From NCBI GenBank assembly GCA_963833375.1, contig CAWHXR010000001.1:1-64000 (forward strand): a stretch of 64,000 bases of DNA. The letters run 5' to 3'. The stretch is from DASUPK01 sp963833375 (lineage in GTDB: Bacteria; Actinomycetota; Thermoleophilia; Solirubrobacterales; 70-9). Made by a program: the position numbers and the translations under genes. The first letter of the stretch is position 1, and every line of letters starts with the position of its first letter. This document shows positions 8,040 to 16,511 of this stretch, one piece after another. The notes beneath the pieces are model-generated. The model did not search any database. It had not been told where the DNA came from and was given only the letters and a program-made list of their open reading frames with translations.

Positions 8040-9416
8040 ATGCCCAGAGGAACTGAGAGACCTCGGTTGCGCACCCGAGCTCCGGCTCTGGCAGCGCTCG
8101 CGGGATCCCTGGCGATCGTCGCTGTGGGCGCCGCACATGCGCGGGCGGCCTTCGACGACGAGCGCGCCGCCGGGTACGACATCAACCCGAAGCGCCAGAG
8201 CAACTGGGAGCCCGTGGTTGCGGTCGACCCCAACCACGCGAACCGCGTCTACCAACTGATCACCGGCATCAACGCGCCCGCCTGCAAGGGCAACTGCCCT
8301 GGCACCAGCGTCCTATTCCGCCGCTCCACCGATGGCGGGGCGAGCTTCGATCCCGAGACCTTCGTCTGCGCGGCCGCCTGCAAGACGATCGGGTGGCAGT
8401 ACGACCCCCAGATCCGGGTGGCGAACGACACCAACTCCGGGTGCAGCTGCGGGACGATCTACGCGGCATTCCTGGACCAGTTCGACCCGGGCGTGCAGCT
8501 GTTCACGTCCCACGACGGCGGCAGCACGTGGAGTGCTCCGATCACGATGAACGGCGGACTCAGCTACATGGACAAGCCCATCCTCGTGATCTCCCCATCG
8601 GGCCGGGACGTCTACGTGGCGTTCAACCGCAAGTTCGACAACATGGTCGTGGCCTCGCATGACTACGGTCAGTCATTCCTCCCGCCCCAAAAGGTGAATG
8701 ACGACCACGTCTGGTGGTACGCGAACAGTGGGGCATACGCGCCAAACGGCGACGTCTACTTCGCCCTCAACGGCGAGACGAGCATCTCGGGACACGGGCA
8801 TGACTTCGACGGACCGGCGGAGATCGCCCTGCTGCGGTGCTCGCCGTCGACGACAATGCCGTGCGCCAACCCGACGCTCATCCCCTTTGGGGCCGCCGCT
8901 GACCCGCCCCCCTGTCCGGTACCGGGGTGCTACCCGGACTACTTCGCCGCGACCGGCTCGATCGCAGTCGATGCAAGCGGCCACCTGGTCTTCGCGTACA
9001 CCTTCTCCGAGGTGCCGAGCGGGCCGAAGTCCCTATACGTTCGCACCTCGGACGACGCGGTGAACTGGAGCCCCAACGTCCTCGTGAATGCCCTCGGTGA
9101 CAGCAGCGTGCCGCAGATTGAAAGCGGCCCCAGCCCTGGGGACTTCCGCCTCGCTTGGCAGGACGACCGGACCGGCAAGTTCAACACCTGGTATGCGCGG
9201 ACTACGGATGGCGGGGTCAGCTGGGGGCCGCAGGTTCGGCTCTCGAACCTCGGCTCGGGTGCTCCGTACAAGAGCGCGGCCGGCTACACCTTCACCGACG
9301 GTGACTACTTCGGGATCGCGGTGAGCTCGACGGGCATCGCTCACGTGATCTGGGGCGAGGCCGACGGCTCGTCGCTCTACTGCTGCGGCGACGTCTGGTA
9401 CACGAAGGGGTCCTGA
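8040..9416 (+). CDS. Exported BNR/Asp-box repeat protein (sialidase-like propeller)
   Basis: 458 residues. The N-terminus has basic residues then a hydrophobic signal (ALAALAGSLAIVAVGAAHA), so the protein is exported. At least three Asp-box repeats are visible, RSTDGGASF, SHDGGSTW and TTDGGVSW, spaced as in six-bladed sialidase-like propellers. Paired cysteines in CAAAC and CSC stretches suggest disulfides. The Arg triad and Tyr of true sialidases cannot be assigned, so enzymatic activity is uncertain. It is complete, unbroken and not in an operon. Confidence 0.78.
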   Translation: MPRGTERPRLRTRAPALAALAGSLAIVAVGAAHARAAFDDERAAGYDINPKRQSNWEPVVAVDPNHANRVYQLITGINAPACKGNCPGTSVLFRRSTDGGASFDPETFVCAAACKTIGWQYDPQIRVANDTNSGCSCGTIYAAFLDQFDPGVQLFTSHDGGSTWSAPITMNGGLSYMDKPILVISPSGRDVYVAFNRKFDNMVVASHDYGQSFLPPQKVNDDHVWWYANSGAYAPNGDVYFALNGETSISGHGHDFDGPAEIALLRCSPSTTMPCANPTLIPFGAAADPPPCPVPGCYPDYFAATGSIAVDASGHLVFAYTFSEVPSGPKSLYVRTSDDAVNWSPNVLVNALGDSSVPQIESGPSPGDFRLAWQDDRTGKFNTWYARTTDGGVSWGPQVRLSNLGSGAPYKSAAGYTFTDGDYFGIAVSSTGIAHVIWGEADGSSLYCCGDVWYTKGS

Positions 9417-9586
9417 CCGCGGCAGCCTCTCGTCGGGCGACGTCGCTCAGCCGGCAGGGTCTTGGCGTCGTCAATTGTTCGTGGAAGAGAACTGGGCAGG
9501 CGGGCAACGGCGATGACGACATCTGGTGCAGGCGGGTCACGTAGCCGACTTCCAGCATTGCGGCTAGTTCAAAGAAGGACCTCCTC

Positions 9587-9706
9587 GGTTGCCACGCTTG
9601 ACGTGCAACCGAAAAACGAGCACCAAGGAGGCCCCAACACATGTTGCACGCTGGGCTGGATCTCAGCCGCAAGAGGATCGACGTCTGCCTGCTCTCTGAG
9701 AACGAG
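9587..9706 (+). pseudogene. IS110-family transposase N-terminal fragment
   Basis: After a hairpin CGGTTGC...GCAACCG at 9587-9612 and an AAGGAGG-type site, ATG 9641 begins MLHAGLDLSRKRIDVCLLSE, which matches the first strand and Asp of the DEDD fold of IS110 transposases. After about 25 codons the similarity stops. It differs in sequence from copies 1 and 2 and from the 34842 element, so it is a remnant of another IS110 element. Confidence 0.6.
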
Positions 9707-9778
9707 ATGACGGTTTCCCGTTCCGGTGCAGTGAGGGACAAGGCTTGGCTCCCTTCGGGAGTTGGTGATAGGACTGGG

Positions 9779-9831
9779 CTAGCCCCTGGCGCCGCCAAAG
9801 GCCGCGTTGGGCTGGCCGAATTACGGAGGCC
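9779..9831 (+). repeat. Dispersed repeat of about 45 bp, copy 1
   Basis: CTGGCGCCGCCA, GGCCGCG and TGGGCTGGCCG occur here in the same order and nearly the same spacing as at 23341-23395. Neither copy is inside a recognised gene. Confidence 0.65.
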
Positions 9832-9931
9832 TTTGGTGCATCGCCAGGGGTCCTTCCGCTGGCTGGGTTCGTCCAGAGGTTCCGCTCCCACACCTGCTCC
9901 CGCGTTCCCCGTGGTAGCAATCAGCCCACTG

Positions 9932-10159
9932 ATGCATTGGTGGAACAACATCCGGATCGACTTCGGTTGGCTTGCGGGACGTGTGGTGGTGTTCCTGTAC
10001 GGACTCTTCCTTCTAACGTGCGGCGGCGCGATTGTGGTGGTGTCGGTACTCGGCCTCGGTGACAGCGTGGTGCTTGGTCTGTTCGGCGTCGGCTTCGGCG
10101 TCTTCAGCGGGTTGATCGGGGTATTGGTCTTGCACCAAGCCCTCGCAAGGGACAGATAG
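9932..10159 (+). CDS. Small two-helix membrane protein
   Basis: 75 residues from ATG 9932 (MHWWNNIRIDFGWLAGRVVV...). Two hydrophobic helices are separated by a short GLGDS turn, with a basic C-terminus (HQALARDR). The family is not recognised. A GTG at 9910 in the same frame is an alternative start. The hydrophobic pattern and clean stop suggest a real gene. Confidence 0.5.
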   Translation: MHWWNNIRIDFGWLAGRVVVFLYGLFLLTCGGAIVVVSVLGLGDSVVLGLFGVGFGVFSGLIGVLVLHQALARDR

Positions 10160-10314
10160 GAACCGTGCAGCGGACCTAGGACCGTCGCAGGGCTGCAGCA
10201 GAAGGGACGGCCTAGGCGGCGCTTGGCCTAACTCACCCGAAACTGCGGCTCTGTGCGGTGGATCGGGCGGGGGTGTCCACAGACCGGCGTGGCGGGTCCT
10301 CCCACGGGTCATCC

Positions 10315-10336
10315 TGCGCGAGATACTGCGTGGGCG
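10315..10336 (+). promoter_or_regulatory. Leaderless-type promoter cassette
   Basis: GATACT at 10322-10327 (compare TATAAT) is followed by 9 nt and then the ATG. The whole stretch GCGAGATACTGCGTGGGCG recurs before other genes in this window. Confidence 0.6.
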
Positions 10337-10744
10337 ATGTCGCAGGAGAACGTTGACGCCTGGCAGCGGGCGGTCGATGCATACAACCGCAGAGACACCG
10401 AGGGCGCTGTGGAGATCTACGACCCGAACGTGGAGTGGCGGCCCGCGGTCCAGAGGCTTCTCGGCGGTGACACCGCCGTCTACCGCGGCCGCGACGGTGT
10501 AAGGGGGTTCTTGCGGGACCTTGACGAGACCTTTGCTGAAATCCGGATCGAGATCACGGAAGCTCGCGACCTCGGCGATCGGGCACTTTTCTTGGGGCGC
10601 TTCCACGGACGCGGCAAGGAGAGCGGCGCGGAGACCCGCTCGCCGATCGCCTACCTGGTCGATTTCAGAAAGGGCAAGGTGACCCGGGTGGTCTCCTACC
10701 TCGATCACCAGGAAGCCCTCGAAGCCGCCGGGCTGCGGGAGTAG
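10337..10744 (+). CDS. NTF2/SnoaL-like small protein
   Basis: 135 residues from the ATG directly downstream of GATACT. It begins MSQENVDAWQRAVDAYNRRD and ends EALEAAGLRE, the signature head and tail of the family in this window. The family folds as an alpha+beta cone with a ligand pocket, and members include isomerases, cyclases and pure binding proteins. The core includes DPNVEWRP and a final strand VTRVVSYLDHQ. It is the first of three tandem paralogs, with only 3 bp to the next start. The reaction and ligand are unknown. Confidence 0.85.
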   Translation: MSQENVDAWQRAVDAYNRRDTEGAVEIYDPNVEWRPAVQRLLGGDTAVYRGRDGVRGFLRDLDETFAEIRIEITEARDLGDRALFLGRFHGRGKESGAETRSPIAYLVDFRKGKVTRVVSYLDHQEALEAAGLRE

Positions 10745-10747
10745 GCG

Positions 10748-11182
10748 ATGTCGGAGGAGAACGTCGCGCTCGTGCGGCGCAACTACGAGGTCATCAACTC
10801 GATCGATCGCAGCGGTGATCAGTTCGTCGACCCCGAAGAGGTGGCACCGGATCTGTGGGCAAGCCTGGCACCGGACTTCGAGCTTCATGGCCGACCCGAC
10901 GTGCCCGACGCGACGGTCTATCGCGGCCGCGAGGCGACGAAGGAGTTCTGGCGCATGCTGCAGGAAGTCTGGGCTGAATTGCTCTGGGAGCCGCGAGAGA
11001 TCATCGACCTCGGCCATGCGGTCGTCGTCGAGACGAGGATGGTCGCGGTCGGCCGCGGCAGCGATCTCCGAATCGAGGCGGACGAAACCGACGTCTTCTG
11101 GTTCCGGGACGGGACGATCGTGCGGGTTCAGGGGTTTGCCACCAAGACAGAGGCCCTCGAAGCCGCCGGTCTGCGGGAGTAG
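10748..11182 (+). CDS. NTF2/SnoaL-like small protein
   Basis: 144 residues, beginning MSEENVALVRRNYEVINSID and ending EALEAAGLRE. It has a slightly longer helix 1 region (FVDPEEVAPDLWASLAPDFE), then YRGREATKEFWRMLQEVW and an IRVEAD/VFWFRDG strand pair typical of the fold. Second in the tandem; its start lies 3 bp after the previous stop in the repeated junction GGGAGTAGGCGATGTCGGA, so it is probably co-transcribed with both neighbours. No function can be assigned beyond the fold. Confidence 0.85.
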   Translation: MSEENVALVRRNYEVINSIDRSGDQFVDPEEVAPDLWASLAPDFELHGRPDVPDATVYRGREATKEFWRMLQEVWAELLWEPREIIDLGHAVVVETRMVAVGRGSDLRIEADETDVFWFRDGTIVRVQGFATKTEALEAAGLRE

Positions 11183-11185
11183 GCG

Positions 11186-11587
11186 ATGTCGGAAGCGAAC
11201 GTCGAGCTTGTGCGGCGGGCCTACGACGCATTCCAGCGCGATGGCATCGAAGGGATCCTGCCGTTCCTCGACGAGGAGATCGAATGGCGAAATCCGGAGG
11301 ACTCGCCGATCGCCGGGGTGTGGCGCGGCCACGAGGAGGTTCGCGACTGGTTTGCACAGGCGTCCGAGGCGTTCGGGGAGATGAGCTTCGCCCCCGACGA
11401 GTTCCGGGAAGTATCCGAAGGGAGGGTTCTCGTCCTGCTGCACTTCGGACTCACAGGGGCGGGAAGCGGCGTCCAGATGGACGTTCCGTTTGCTCATCTG
11501 ATCGACATCAAGGCGGGTCACGCCACGGCACTGCGGATGTACTCCGATCAGCGGAAAGCCCTCGAAGCCGCCGGGCTGCGGGAGTAG
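11186..11587 (+). CDS. NTF2/SnoaL-like small protein
   Basis: 133 residues, beginning MSEANVELVRRAYDAFQRDG and ending KALEAAGLRE. The middle carries LPFLDEEIEWRNPED, a WRGHEEVRDWFAQ helix and the strand FAHLIDIKAG. Third in the tandem, again with a 3-bp gap to the preceding stop. The next gene starts within the same kind of junction, 3 bp after this stop. Sequence identity among the three is low in the body but very high at the junctions. Confidence 0.85.
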   Translation: MSEANVELVRRAYDAFQRDGIEGILPFLDEEIEWRNPEDSPIAGVWRGHEEVRDWFAQASEAFGEMSFAPDEFREVSEGRVLVLLHFGLTGAGSGVQMDVPFAHLIDIKAGHATALRMYSDQRKALEAAGLRE

Positions 11588-11590
11588 GTG

Positions 11591-12061
11591 ATGCCGCACC
11601 GTCTCGACAGGTGGATGTACAGAGGGGGGCGGCCAAATCGGGTGGCGAGATTCCTCAACGGACTGTGGAGGCGGACGGCCGCGGCCGGGTTGCCGCCGCA
11701 CCGTATGCAGACGCTCGAGGTGCGCGGCCGCCGTAGCGGGCGGGCCAGGTCTTTTCCGGTCGTGGTGGCGGACTACGAGGGCGGGCGCTATCTGGTGGCG
11801 ATGCTCGGCCAAGACGCGAACTGGGTTGCCAACGTGCGGGCCGCCAAAGGGCAGGGGGTCCTCCGGCATGGCCGCCGCGAGCCGGTGCTCCTGGAGGAGG
11901 TCGAGCCTGAAGAGCGTGCGCCGATCCTGCGGCGCTACCTGCAACTCGCCCCCGGAGCAAGGGGACACATTCGAGTGGACCCCGAAGCCCCTCTGGTGGA
12001 GTTCGAGCGGATCGCTCCGCAATACCCCGTGTTTCGGATCGAGGCTCGCTCGGGCCGCTAG
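11591..12061 (+). CDS. Deazaflavin (F420)-dependent nitroreductase-family protein
   Basis: 156 residues from ATG 11591 (an overlapping GTG at 11588 is an alternative). TLEVRGRRSGRARSFPVVVA, YLVAMLGQDANWVANVRAAK and RRYLQLAPGARGH form the split-barrel pattern of the DDN family, whose members use F420 or bind related cofactors to reduce substrates. It closes the run of three NTF2-like genes, so a shared small-molecule pathway is possible but not shown. Substrate unknown. Confidence 0.8.
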   Translation: MPHRLDRWMYRGGRPNRVARFLNGLWRRTAAAGLPPHRMQTLEVRGRRSGRARSFPVVVADYEGGRYLVAMLGQDANWVANVRAAKGQGVLRHGRREPVLLEEVEPEERAPILRRYLQLAPGARGHIRVDPEAPLVEFERIAPQYPVFRIEARSGR

Positions 12062-12785
12062 TCGAAAGCCGAGACCCTCGATGCGTCGGGTTGCGGGAGT
12101 ACGGCTCGTTATCGCTGTTGACCGCGGGGGGAGGCGCGTTCGCAGGGGAAATTGTTTGGGCCGGGTATTAATGAATGCGTCGTGCGCGCCGCGCTCGACC
12201 ACTCCCCCGCCCCCCTGGTCCAGGTCTAGGCAGGGTTTCCGGCTTTCGGGTCCTGGCGCTTCACTCGAAGCAAGCAAGGTCATCGGACCATCGACCAGCA
12301 GAGGAAGGGAAAAGGGGAATGGCATCGGCCTGTTGTGCTGGCCCGCGTGCCCTGCCCTTGCTGTCCGGGCAGAACAGGGGGCGCGGACGGATAGGGCGAT
12401 ACGGCAGGGGCTTGAGAGGGCCTGAGGGGTACTGCTCGCGGTAGCCCTCGCGGTACGGAAGAGGGGATCGGCTTGGCTCTGCGGAGCGCAACGGCTGATG
12501 TAGCCGCGACGCCGATGGCGAGGCAGCCGACAGGCGGGCCGGGTTGGGCTCAGCTCGCGCGCGTTTAGTGGGTGACTGCGTGCGAGTTGCGTGCGTTCGT
12601 GCTTCCCTTCTCGCGCAGGGAGGCGGGACGGTTTGGTTACAGCTCGTGCTCAGTGCGAAGTTGTGGTTACTCGGCGGTGCCCCTTCACCGCTTAGAGGTG
12701 TGATTCGAAAGCGCCGCTTCACATGAACGGGGCGCTTTCCGAACTGACCTGGCGTCTCGCCAGTAGGCTGACCGCGCACGGACAC
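12062..12785. other. Region without a convincing gene
   Basis: Open frames here are Arg/Pro-rich and look like high-GC artefacts. The only structure seen is the AAAGCGCC...GGCGCTTT hairpin at 12708-12738. Confidence 0.45.
12708..12738 (+). repeat. Hairpin related to module B
   Basis: The stem AAAGCGCC / GGCGCTTT encloses GCTTCACATGAACG, which resembles module B. It lies 48 bp before the ACT-domain start. Confidence 0.5.
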
Positions 12786-13166
12786 ATGGCGGTCGACCTG
12801 GTCATCGACATTGAGAACACCCCTGGGGCGCTGGCTCGGGTGGCGGCCGCAATCAGCGATGCCGGCGTGAACCTCGCCGCCGCCACGTGCGTCGGGCCCG
12901 GCGAGCGGGCCGAGCTGCACATCCTGGTACCGCACGCCGAGGCCGTGAAGCATGCGTTGGCGATTTCCCATGTCGCGGTCACCCGGGAGCGCGAAGTAGT
13001 CGTGGTCGATGTCGAGGACCGCCCAGGCGCGTTGGCTGACCTGGCTCGCAAGATCGCCGGGGCTGGAGTCAACCTCGATCTCGTGTATGTCGCCACGCAG
13101 AATCGAGTTGTCTTCGGGGCGGACGATCTGCCGGCTCTTCGGGCCGCGCTCGGCGCCGCGAGGTGA
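12786..13166 (+). CDS. Tandem ACT-domain protein
   Basis: 126 residues from ATG 12786, chosen because the first ACT fold begins at once (AVDLVIDIENTPGALARVAA). A frame-compatible ATG at 12723 lies inside a hairpin repeat. The second ACT unit starts VVVVDVEDRPGALADLARKI. ACT pairs bind amino acids or similar ligands and control enzymes or act alone. The DIENTPG / DVEDRPG turns are the usual ligand loops. No enzyme is fused or adjacent, so the target is unknown. Confidence 0.78.
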   Translation: MAVDLVIDIENTPGALARVAAAISDAGVNLAAATCVGPGERAELHILVPHAEAVKHALAISHVAVTREREVVVVDVEDRPGALADLARKIAGAGVNLDLVYVATQNRVVFGADDLPALRAALGAAR

Positions 13167-13255
13167 GGGCTCCTCGCGCGGAGAGTGAGGTCTCAAGGCG
13201 AGACGCACGACCGTGGATCGTTGTGCCCGGCCCACATCACCGAGGCGCGAAAAAG

Positions 13256-13296
13256 CACCGCTTCGGACGAGAAGCGCCGCTTTGCATGAAAAGCAG
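13256..13296 (+). repeat. Hairpin repeat, modules A+B
   Basis: ACCGCTTCGGACGAGAAGCG is followed by CCGCTTTGCATGAAAAGCAG: two adjacent stem-loops, in a 300-bp gap with no gene. Confidence 0.8.
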
Positions 13297-13473
13297 CGGT
13301 CTCGCCCCTGAGCTCTGCGCCACCGAGGTTGCGCCCCTGGGACCCTTGACGTGTTCCCACTAGAGGAATAGGGTCAGCCGCGGCGCGATGGCGCCGAGTG
13401 TCTCGACCCGTCTGCGCCCAGCAATCGAGTGAGGGCCTTTACCGCCCCGCCAATCGCAAGTCAGGAGCCGCAG

Positions 13474-14703
13474 ATGGACGCCTCAGCCTCGACCAAGCAG
13501 ACCGCCGCCGATCCGGGCACGGCCAAAGATGGAGCGATCCGACCCTTCAGCATTGAGGTTCCGCAAGAGGATCTCGATGAGCTTCGCCGACGCATAACCG
13601 CGACCCGCTCGCCGTCCAAGGAACTCGTCGACGATCGCTCGCAGGGGGTGCAATTGGCGACGATCCAGGCGCTCTCCCGGTACTGGACGATGGATTACGA
13701 CTGGCGCGCGTGCGAGGCGAGACTGAACGCGCTGCCGCAGTTCACGACGGAGATCGACGGTGTCGACGTCCATTTCATCCACGTCAAGTCGGATCACGAG
13801 GAGGCGCTGCCACTGATCATGACCCATGGCTGGCCCGGCTCGGTGATCGAGCTGCTCGAGGCCGTTGGCCCGCTGACCGACCCGACCGCGCACGGCGGAC
13901 GCGCCGAGGACGCGTTCCATCTGGTCCTGCCGTCCCTGCCCGGCTACGGCTTCTCCGGCGAGCCGACGGACCTCGGCTGGAACGTCGGCCGCGTCGCGCA
14001 GGCGTGGGCGGAGCTGATGCGACGGCTCGGCTACACCCGCTACGTCGCCCAGGGAGGCGACGTGGGCGCCGCGGTCACCGACGCGATGGGCCGCCAGGCG
14101 CCCGAGGGGTTGCTCGGCATCCACGTGAACCTGCTCGTGACGGCGCTTGCCGGGCCCCAGCCGACGGAGTCCGACGAGGAACGCGCCGCGCAGGCTCAGC
14201 TCGACACGTTCAGGGCGAGCGGCTTCGGCTACTTCCTGGAGCAGGCCACGCGGCCGCAGACGATCAGCTACGCGCTGCTGGATTCACCCGTCGCCCTGGC
14301 GGCGTGGCTGCTCGACCACGACACGGACGCCTACTACAAGATCTCGCGCGCGTTCGTCGACGGCGAGCCGGCGGGCAATCTAACCCGGGACAACATCCTC
14401 GACAACATAACGCTGTACTGGTTGACCGGCACCGGAGCCTCGGCGGCGCGGTCGTACTGGGAAGACGGACAGGTCGCAGCCGCTGCGGCTGCTTCCGGCC
14501 AGGCTCCTCCGGAGGTCTCGATTCCGACCGGCTTCACGACCTTCCCCGGCGAGATCTGGCGGACTCCGCGCAGCTGGGCCGAGAACTCGTACCCCAACCT
14601 CATCTACTTCAACGAGGTCGACAGGGGCGGCCACTTCGCCGCCTGGGAGGAACCCGATTTGTTTGCCAGCGAGGTTCGCGCGGCGTTCCGGTCGCTCCGC
14701 TAG
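13474..14703 (+). CDS. Epoxide hydrolase, alpha/beta-hydrolase fold (EHN type)
   Basis: 409 residues from ATG 13474 with AGGAG 6 nt upstream. The N-terminal EHN cap (IRPFSIEVPQEDLDELRRRI) precedes the hydrolase core. HGWPGS (about residue 125) is the oxyanion motif. The nucleophile Asp is in QGGDVGAA (about 202). RGGHFAAWE near the end supplies the His. The family opens epoxides through an ester intermediate. No signal peptide is seen, so it is cytosolic. Its length is normal and its frame clean. Confidence 0.9.
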   Translation: MDASASTKQTAADPGTAKDGAIRPFSIEVPQEDLDELRRRITATRSPSKELVDDRSQGVQLATIQALSRYWTMDYDWRACEARLNALPQFTTEIDGVDVHFIHVKSDHEEALPLIMTHGWPGSVIELLEAVGPLTDPTAHGGRAEDAFHLVLPSLPGYGFSGEPTDLGWNVGRVAQAWAELMRRLGYTRYVAQGGDVGAAVTDAMGRQAPEGLLGIHVNLLVTALAGPQPTESDEERAAQAQLDTFRASGFGYFLEQATRPQTISYALLDSPVALAAWLLDHDTDAYYKISRAFVDGEPAGNLTRDNILDNITLYWLTGTGASAARSYWEDGQVAAAAAASGQAPPEVSIPTGFTTFPGEIWRTPRSWAENSYPNLIYFNEVDRGGHFAAWEEPDLFASEVRAAFRSLR

Positions 14704-14763
14704 ATCACTCCGCCGGGTGCCCGCACCCGGCATCGCTTCGCGAGCCGTAGATCGGCCCGGTGA

Positions 14764-14812
14764 CAGCTGCTTTGGACAAGAAGCGGCTATCCGCTTTGCA
14801 TGGAAAGCAGCG
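14764..14812 (+). repeat. Hairpin repeat, modules A+B before an NTF2-like gene
   Basis: GCTGCTTTGGACAAGAAGCG (module A) is followed by CCGCTTTGCATGGAAAGCAG (module B), then 12 bp to the promoter-like GATACT. Confidence 0.85.
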
Positions 14813-14817
14813 GTTCC

Positions 14818-14838
14818 GGGCGCGATACTGGGCGGGCG
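14818..14838 (+). promoter_or_regulatory. Leaderless-type promoter cassette
   Basis: GATACT at 14824-14829, then 9 nt to the ATG at 14839, immediately downstream of module B. Confidence 0.6.
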
Positions 14839-15240
14839 ATGTCGGAGGAGAACGTTGAGATCGTGCGCGCTCACATCGAGGCGTTTCGTCGGGGCGATTC
14901 CTCCGACGCGCTGTCGTACATCGATTCCTATGTGGTGTGGGACGCGAGCCGGATTGGGTCCCTCGACATTCGCCTGGCCTATGGCCTCAAAGAGTTCGGC
15001 GAAACGATGCGGCACCACATTGGAGCCTTCAAGGATCTCGAGCCGCAGCGGGCTACCGACCTCGGCTCCGGCGCGGTACTGGTCCTCGGGATCGAGAAAG
15101 AACGACGCGGGAAGGGCCATGCCGTTCCCGTGCGGCAGTCCTTCGCCGCGCTCTACACCGTGATAGACGGCAAGATTGCGCGGATCACCTTCTTCCCAAG
15201 TGAGGAAGAAGTCCTCCACGCCGCCGGGCTGTCGGAGTAG
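14839..15240 (+). CDS. NTF2/SnoaL-like small protein
   Basis: 133 residues. It begins MSEENVEIVRAHIEAFRRGD and ends EVLHAAGLSE, a variant of the family tail. The core YIDSYVVWDASR and the strand FAALYTVIDGKIARI fit the fold. It is a single gene, bracketed by hairpin repeats on both sides: its stop codon is the first base of the next repeat. This makes repeat-promoter-gene-repeat a discrete unit of about 500 bp. Confidence 0.85.
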   Translation: MSEENVEIVRAHIEAFRRGDSSDALSYIDSYVVWDASRIGSLDIRLAYGLKEFGETMRHHIGAFKDLEPQRATDLGSGAVLVLGIEKERRGKGHAVPVRQSFAALYTVIDGKIARITFFPSEEEVLHAAGLSE

Positions 15241-15281
15241 CTGCTTTGGACGAAAAGCGGTGCTTTGCATGGAAAGCAGAA
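15239..15281 (+). repeat. Hairpin repeat, modules A+B
   Basis: CTGCTTTGGACGAAAAGCGG then TGCTTTGCATGGAAAGCAG, starting at the stop codon of the preceding gene. It may also act as its terminator. Confidence 0.85.
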
Positions 15282-15387
15282 CTCCTTGAGCAGGTGGGGT
15301 GTTGCGTTCCCGGTTAGCGAACACCCTGCCCGCTCCTCGCGAGGCGCCGTTCCCAGATGCGGGTGATGCCGCGCGGGTTGAACTCTA

Positions 15388-16344
15388 ATGCGAGTTTCCG
15401 CGACGGGCCTCCAGTTGAACGAGCGCCGATCACCAACGGCGAGTCCGCGGCGATTGCTGCGGCTCCTGTGGCTGTCGGTTGCAGCGGCGGTTGCGACGAT
15501 GGCGCTCAAGGGGCTCGCCTGGCTTCTGACTGGTTCGGTGGGACTGCTCTCCGACGCCGCGGAGTCGGTGGTCAACCTCTTCGCGGCGCTCGTCGCCGTG
15601 GGGGCGCTGAGCTGGGCGGTGAAGCCCGCGGACGAGCAGCACCTCTTCGGTCACGCCAAGGCCGAATATCTCTCGGCGGGTTTCGAGGGCGCGCTGATCG
15701 TGGTCGCGGCGGTCGTCATTGGTGTCACCGCGACCGACCGCCTCCTGCACCCTCAGCCGCTGACGGACGTCGGCATCGGTCTCACGGTCTCCGCCGCGGC
15801 GTCTCTGATCAACCTTGCAGTGGGAACGATGCTGGTGCGAAACGGACGCCGAGAGCGTTCAATCACGCTCGAGGCTGACGGCAGACACCTCTTGACCGAT
15901 GTTTGGACCTCAGCTGGAGTCCTCGTCGGCGTAGGCGCCGTCGCGATCACCGGGTGGGAGAGGCTCGATGGCATCATCGCCCTCGTCGTCGCGGTGAACA
16001 TCATCTTCACCGGCACCATGCTTCTGCGCCAGTCCGCGGGCGGTGTGATGGACCGTGCCCTGGACGACGCCGCACAGGGCAAGATCGAGCAGGTGCTCTC
16101 GACGTTTCGAGCCCGCGGCATTGACTTCCATGCCGTGCGAACGCGACGGGCGGGACAGCGGGCATTCGTCTCGACCCACGTCCTCGTTCCAGGGACCTGG
16201 AGCGTTCAGCAAGGTCACGGCCTCGCCGAGGAGGTCGAAGCTGCGCTGCGCGAGAAGCTGCCTTACGCCACGGTGTTCACCCACTTGGAGCCGGCGGAGG
16301 ATCCACGCTCCTTCGAGGACACCGAGCTTGATCGCTATACCTAG
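15388..16344 (+). CDS. Cation diffusion facilitator (CDF) metal exporter
   Basis: 318 residues, six membrane helices and a C-terminal cytosolic domain. Helix 2 carries GLLSDAAESVVNLFAALVAV (metal-site Asp and neighbours) and helix 5 carries DGRHLLTDVWTSAGVLVG (H...D), the paired metal sites of the family. The C-terminal part (FRARGIDFHAVRTRRAG...VFTHLEP) is the usual metallochaperone-like dimer domain. CDF proteins exchange Zn, Fe, Co or Mn for protons; the metal cannot be assigned. Complete, and it stands alone. Confidence 0.9.
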   Translation: MRVSATGLQLNERRSPTASPRRLLRLLWLSVAAAVATMALKGLAWLLTGSVGLLSDAAESVVNLFAALVAVGALSWAVKPADEQHLFGHAKAEYLSAGFEGALIVVAAVVIGVTATDRLLHPQPLTDVGIGLTVSAAASLINLAVGTMLVRNGRRERSITLEADGRHLLTDVWTSAGVLVGVGAVAITGWERLDGIIALVVAVNIIFTGTMLLRQSAGGVMDRALDDAAQGKIEQVLSTFRARGIDFHAVRTRRAGQRAFVSTHVLVPGTWSVQQGHGLAEEVEAALREKLPYATVFTHLEPAEDPRSFEDTELDRYT

Positions 16345-16396
16345 CGACCACCGGGCGCAACATCTGAACGGTTTGCCCGCGGCTGCCTTATCAGTA

Positions 16397-16478
16397 TCGC
16401 TTCGGACGAGAAGCGGCGCTTTGCAGTGGAAGGGAGCGACGCTTTTCGAGGCAGCGCTCGCTTCTCGCGCGAACGAGG
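16397..16478 (+). repeat. Full-length composite hairpin repeat, modules A+B+C
   Basis: The best uninterrupted copy: CGCTTCGGACGAGAAGCG (A), GCGCTTTGCAGTGGAAGG (B, one extra base in the loop), then ACGCTTTTCGAGGCAGCGCT and CGCTTCTCGCGC (C). About 82 bp. Confidence 0.85.
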
Positions 16479-16511
16479 GAGCGCCTCCGTCCCCCTATGC
16501 CCAGTCCCCGC

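Noticed and set aside
10337..11587. Integron-type gene cassettes
   Set aside because: The tandem NTF2-like genes have repeated junctions, but no integrase gene and no attC-like fold lies between them; the 3-bp gaps are too short for attC.
10013..12325. Very long open frame (about 770 codons) on the minus strand
   Set aside because: It is antisense to four well-recognised genes (three NTF2-like and one F420-type reductase-like) with good starts and conserved motifs. Long antisense frames are common in high-GC DNA.
12261..13235. Open frame on the minus strand opposite the ACT-domain gene
   Set aside because: Arg/Pro-rich and antisense to a gene with two clear ACT motifs.
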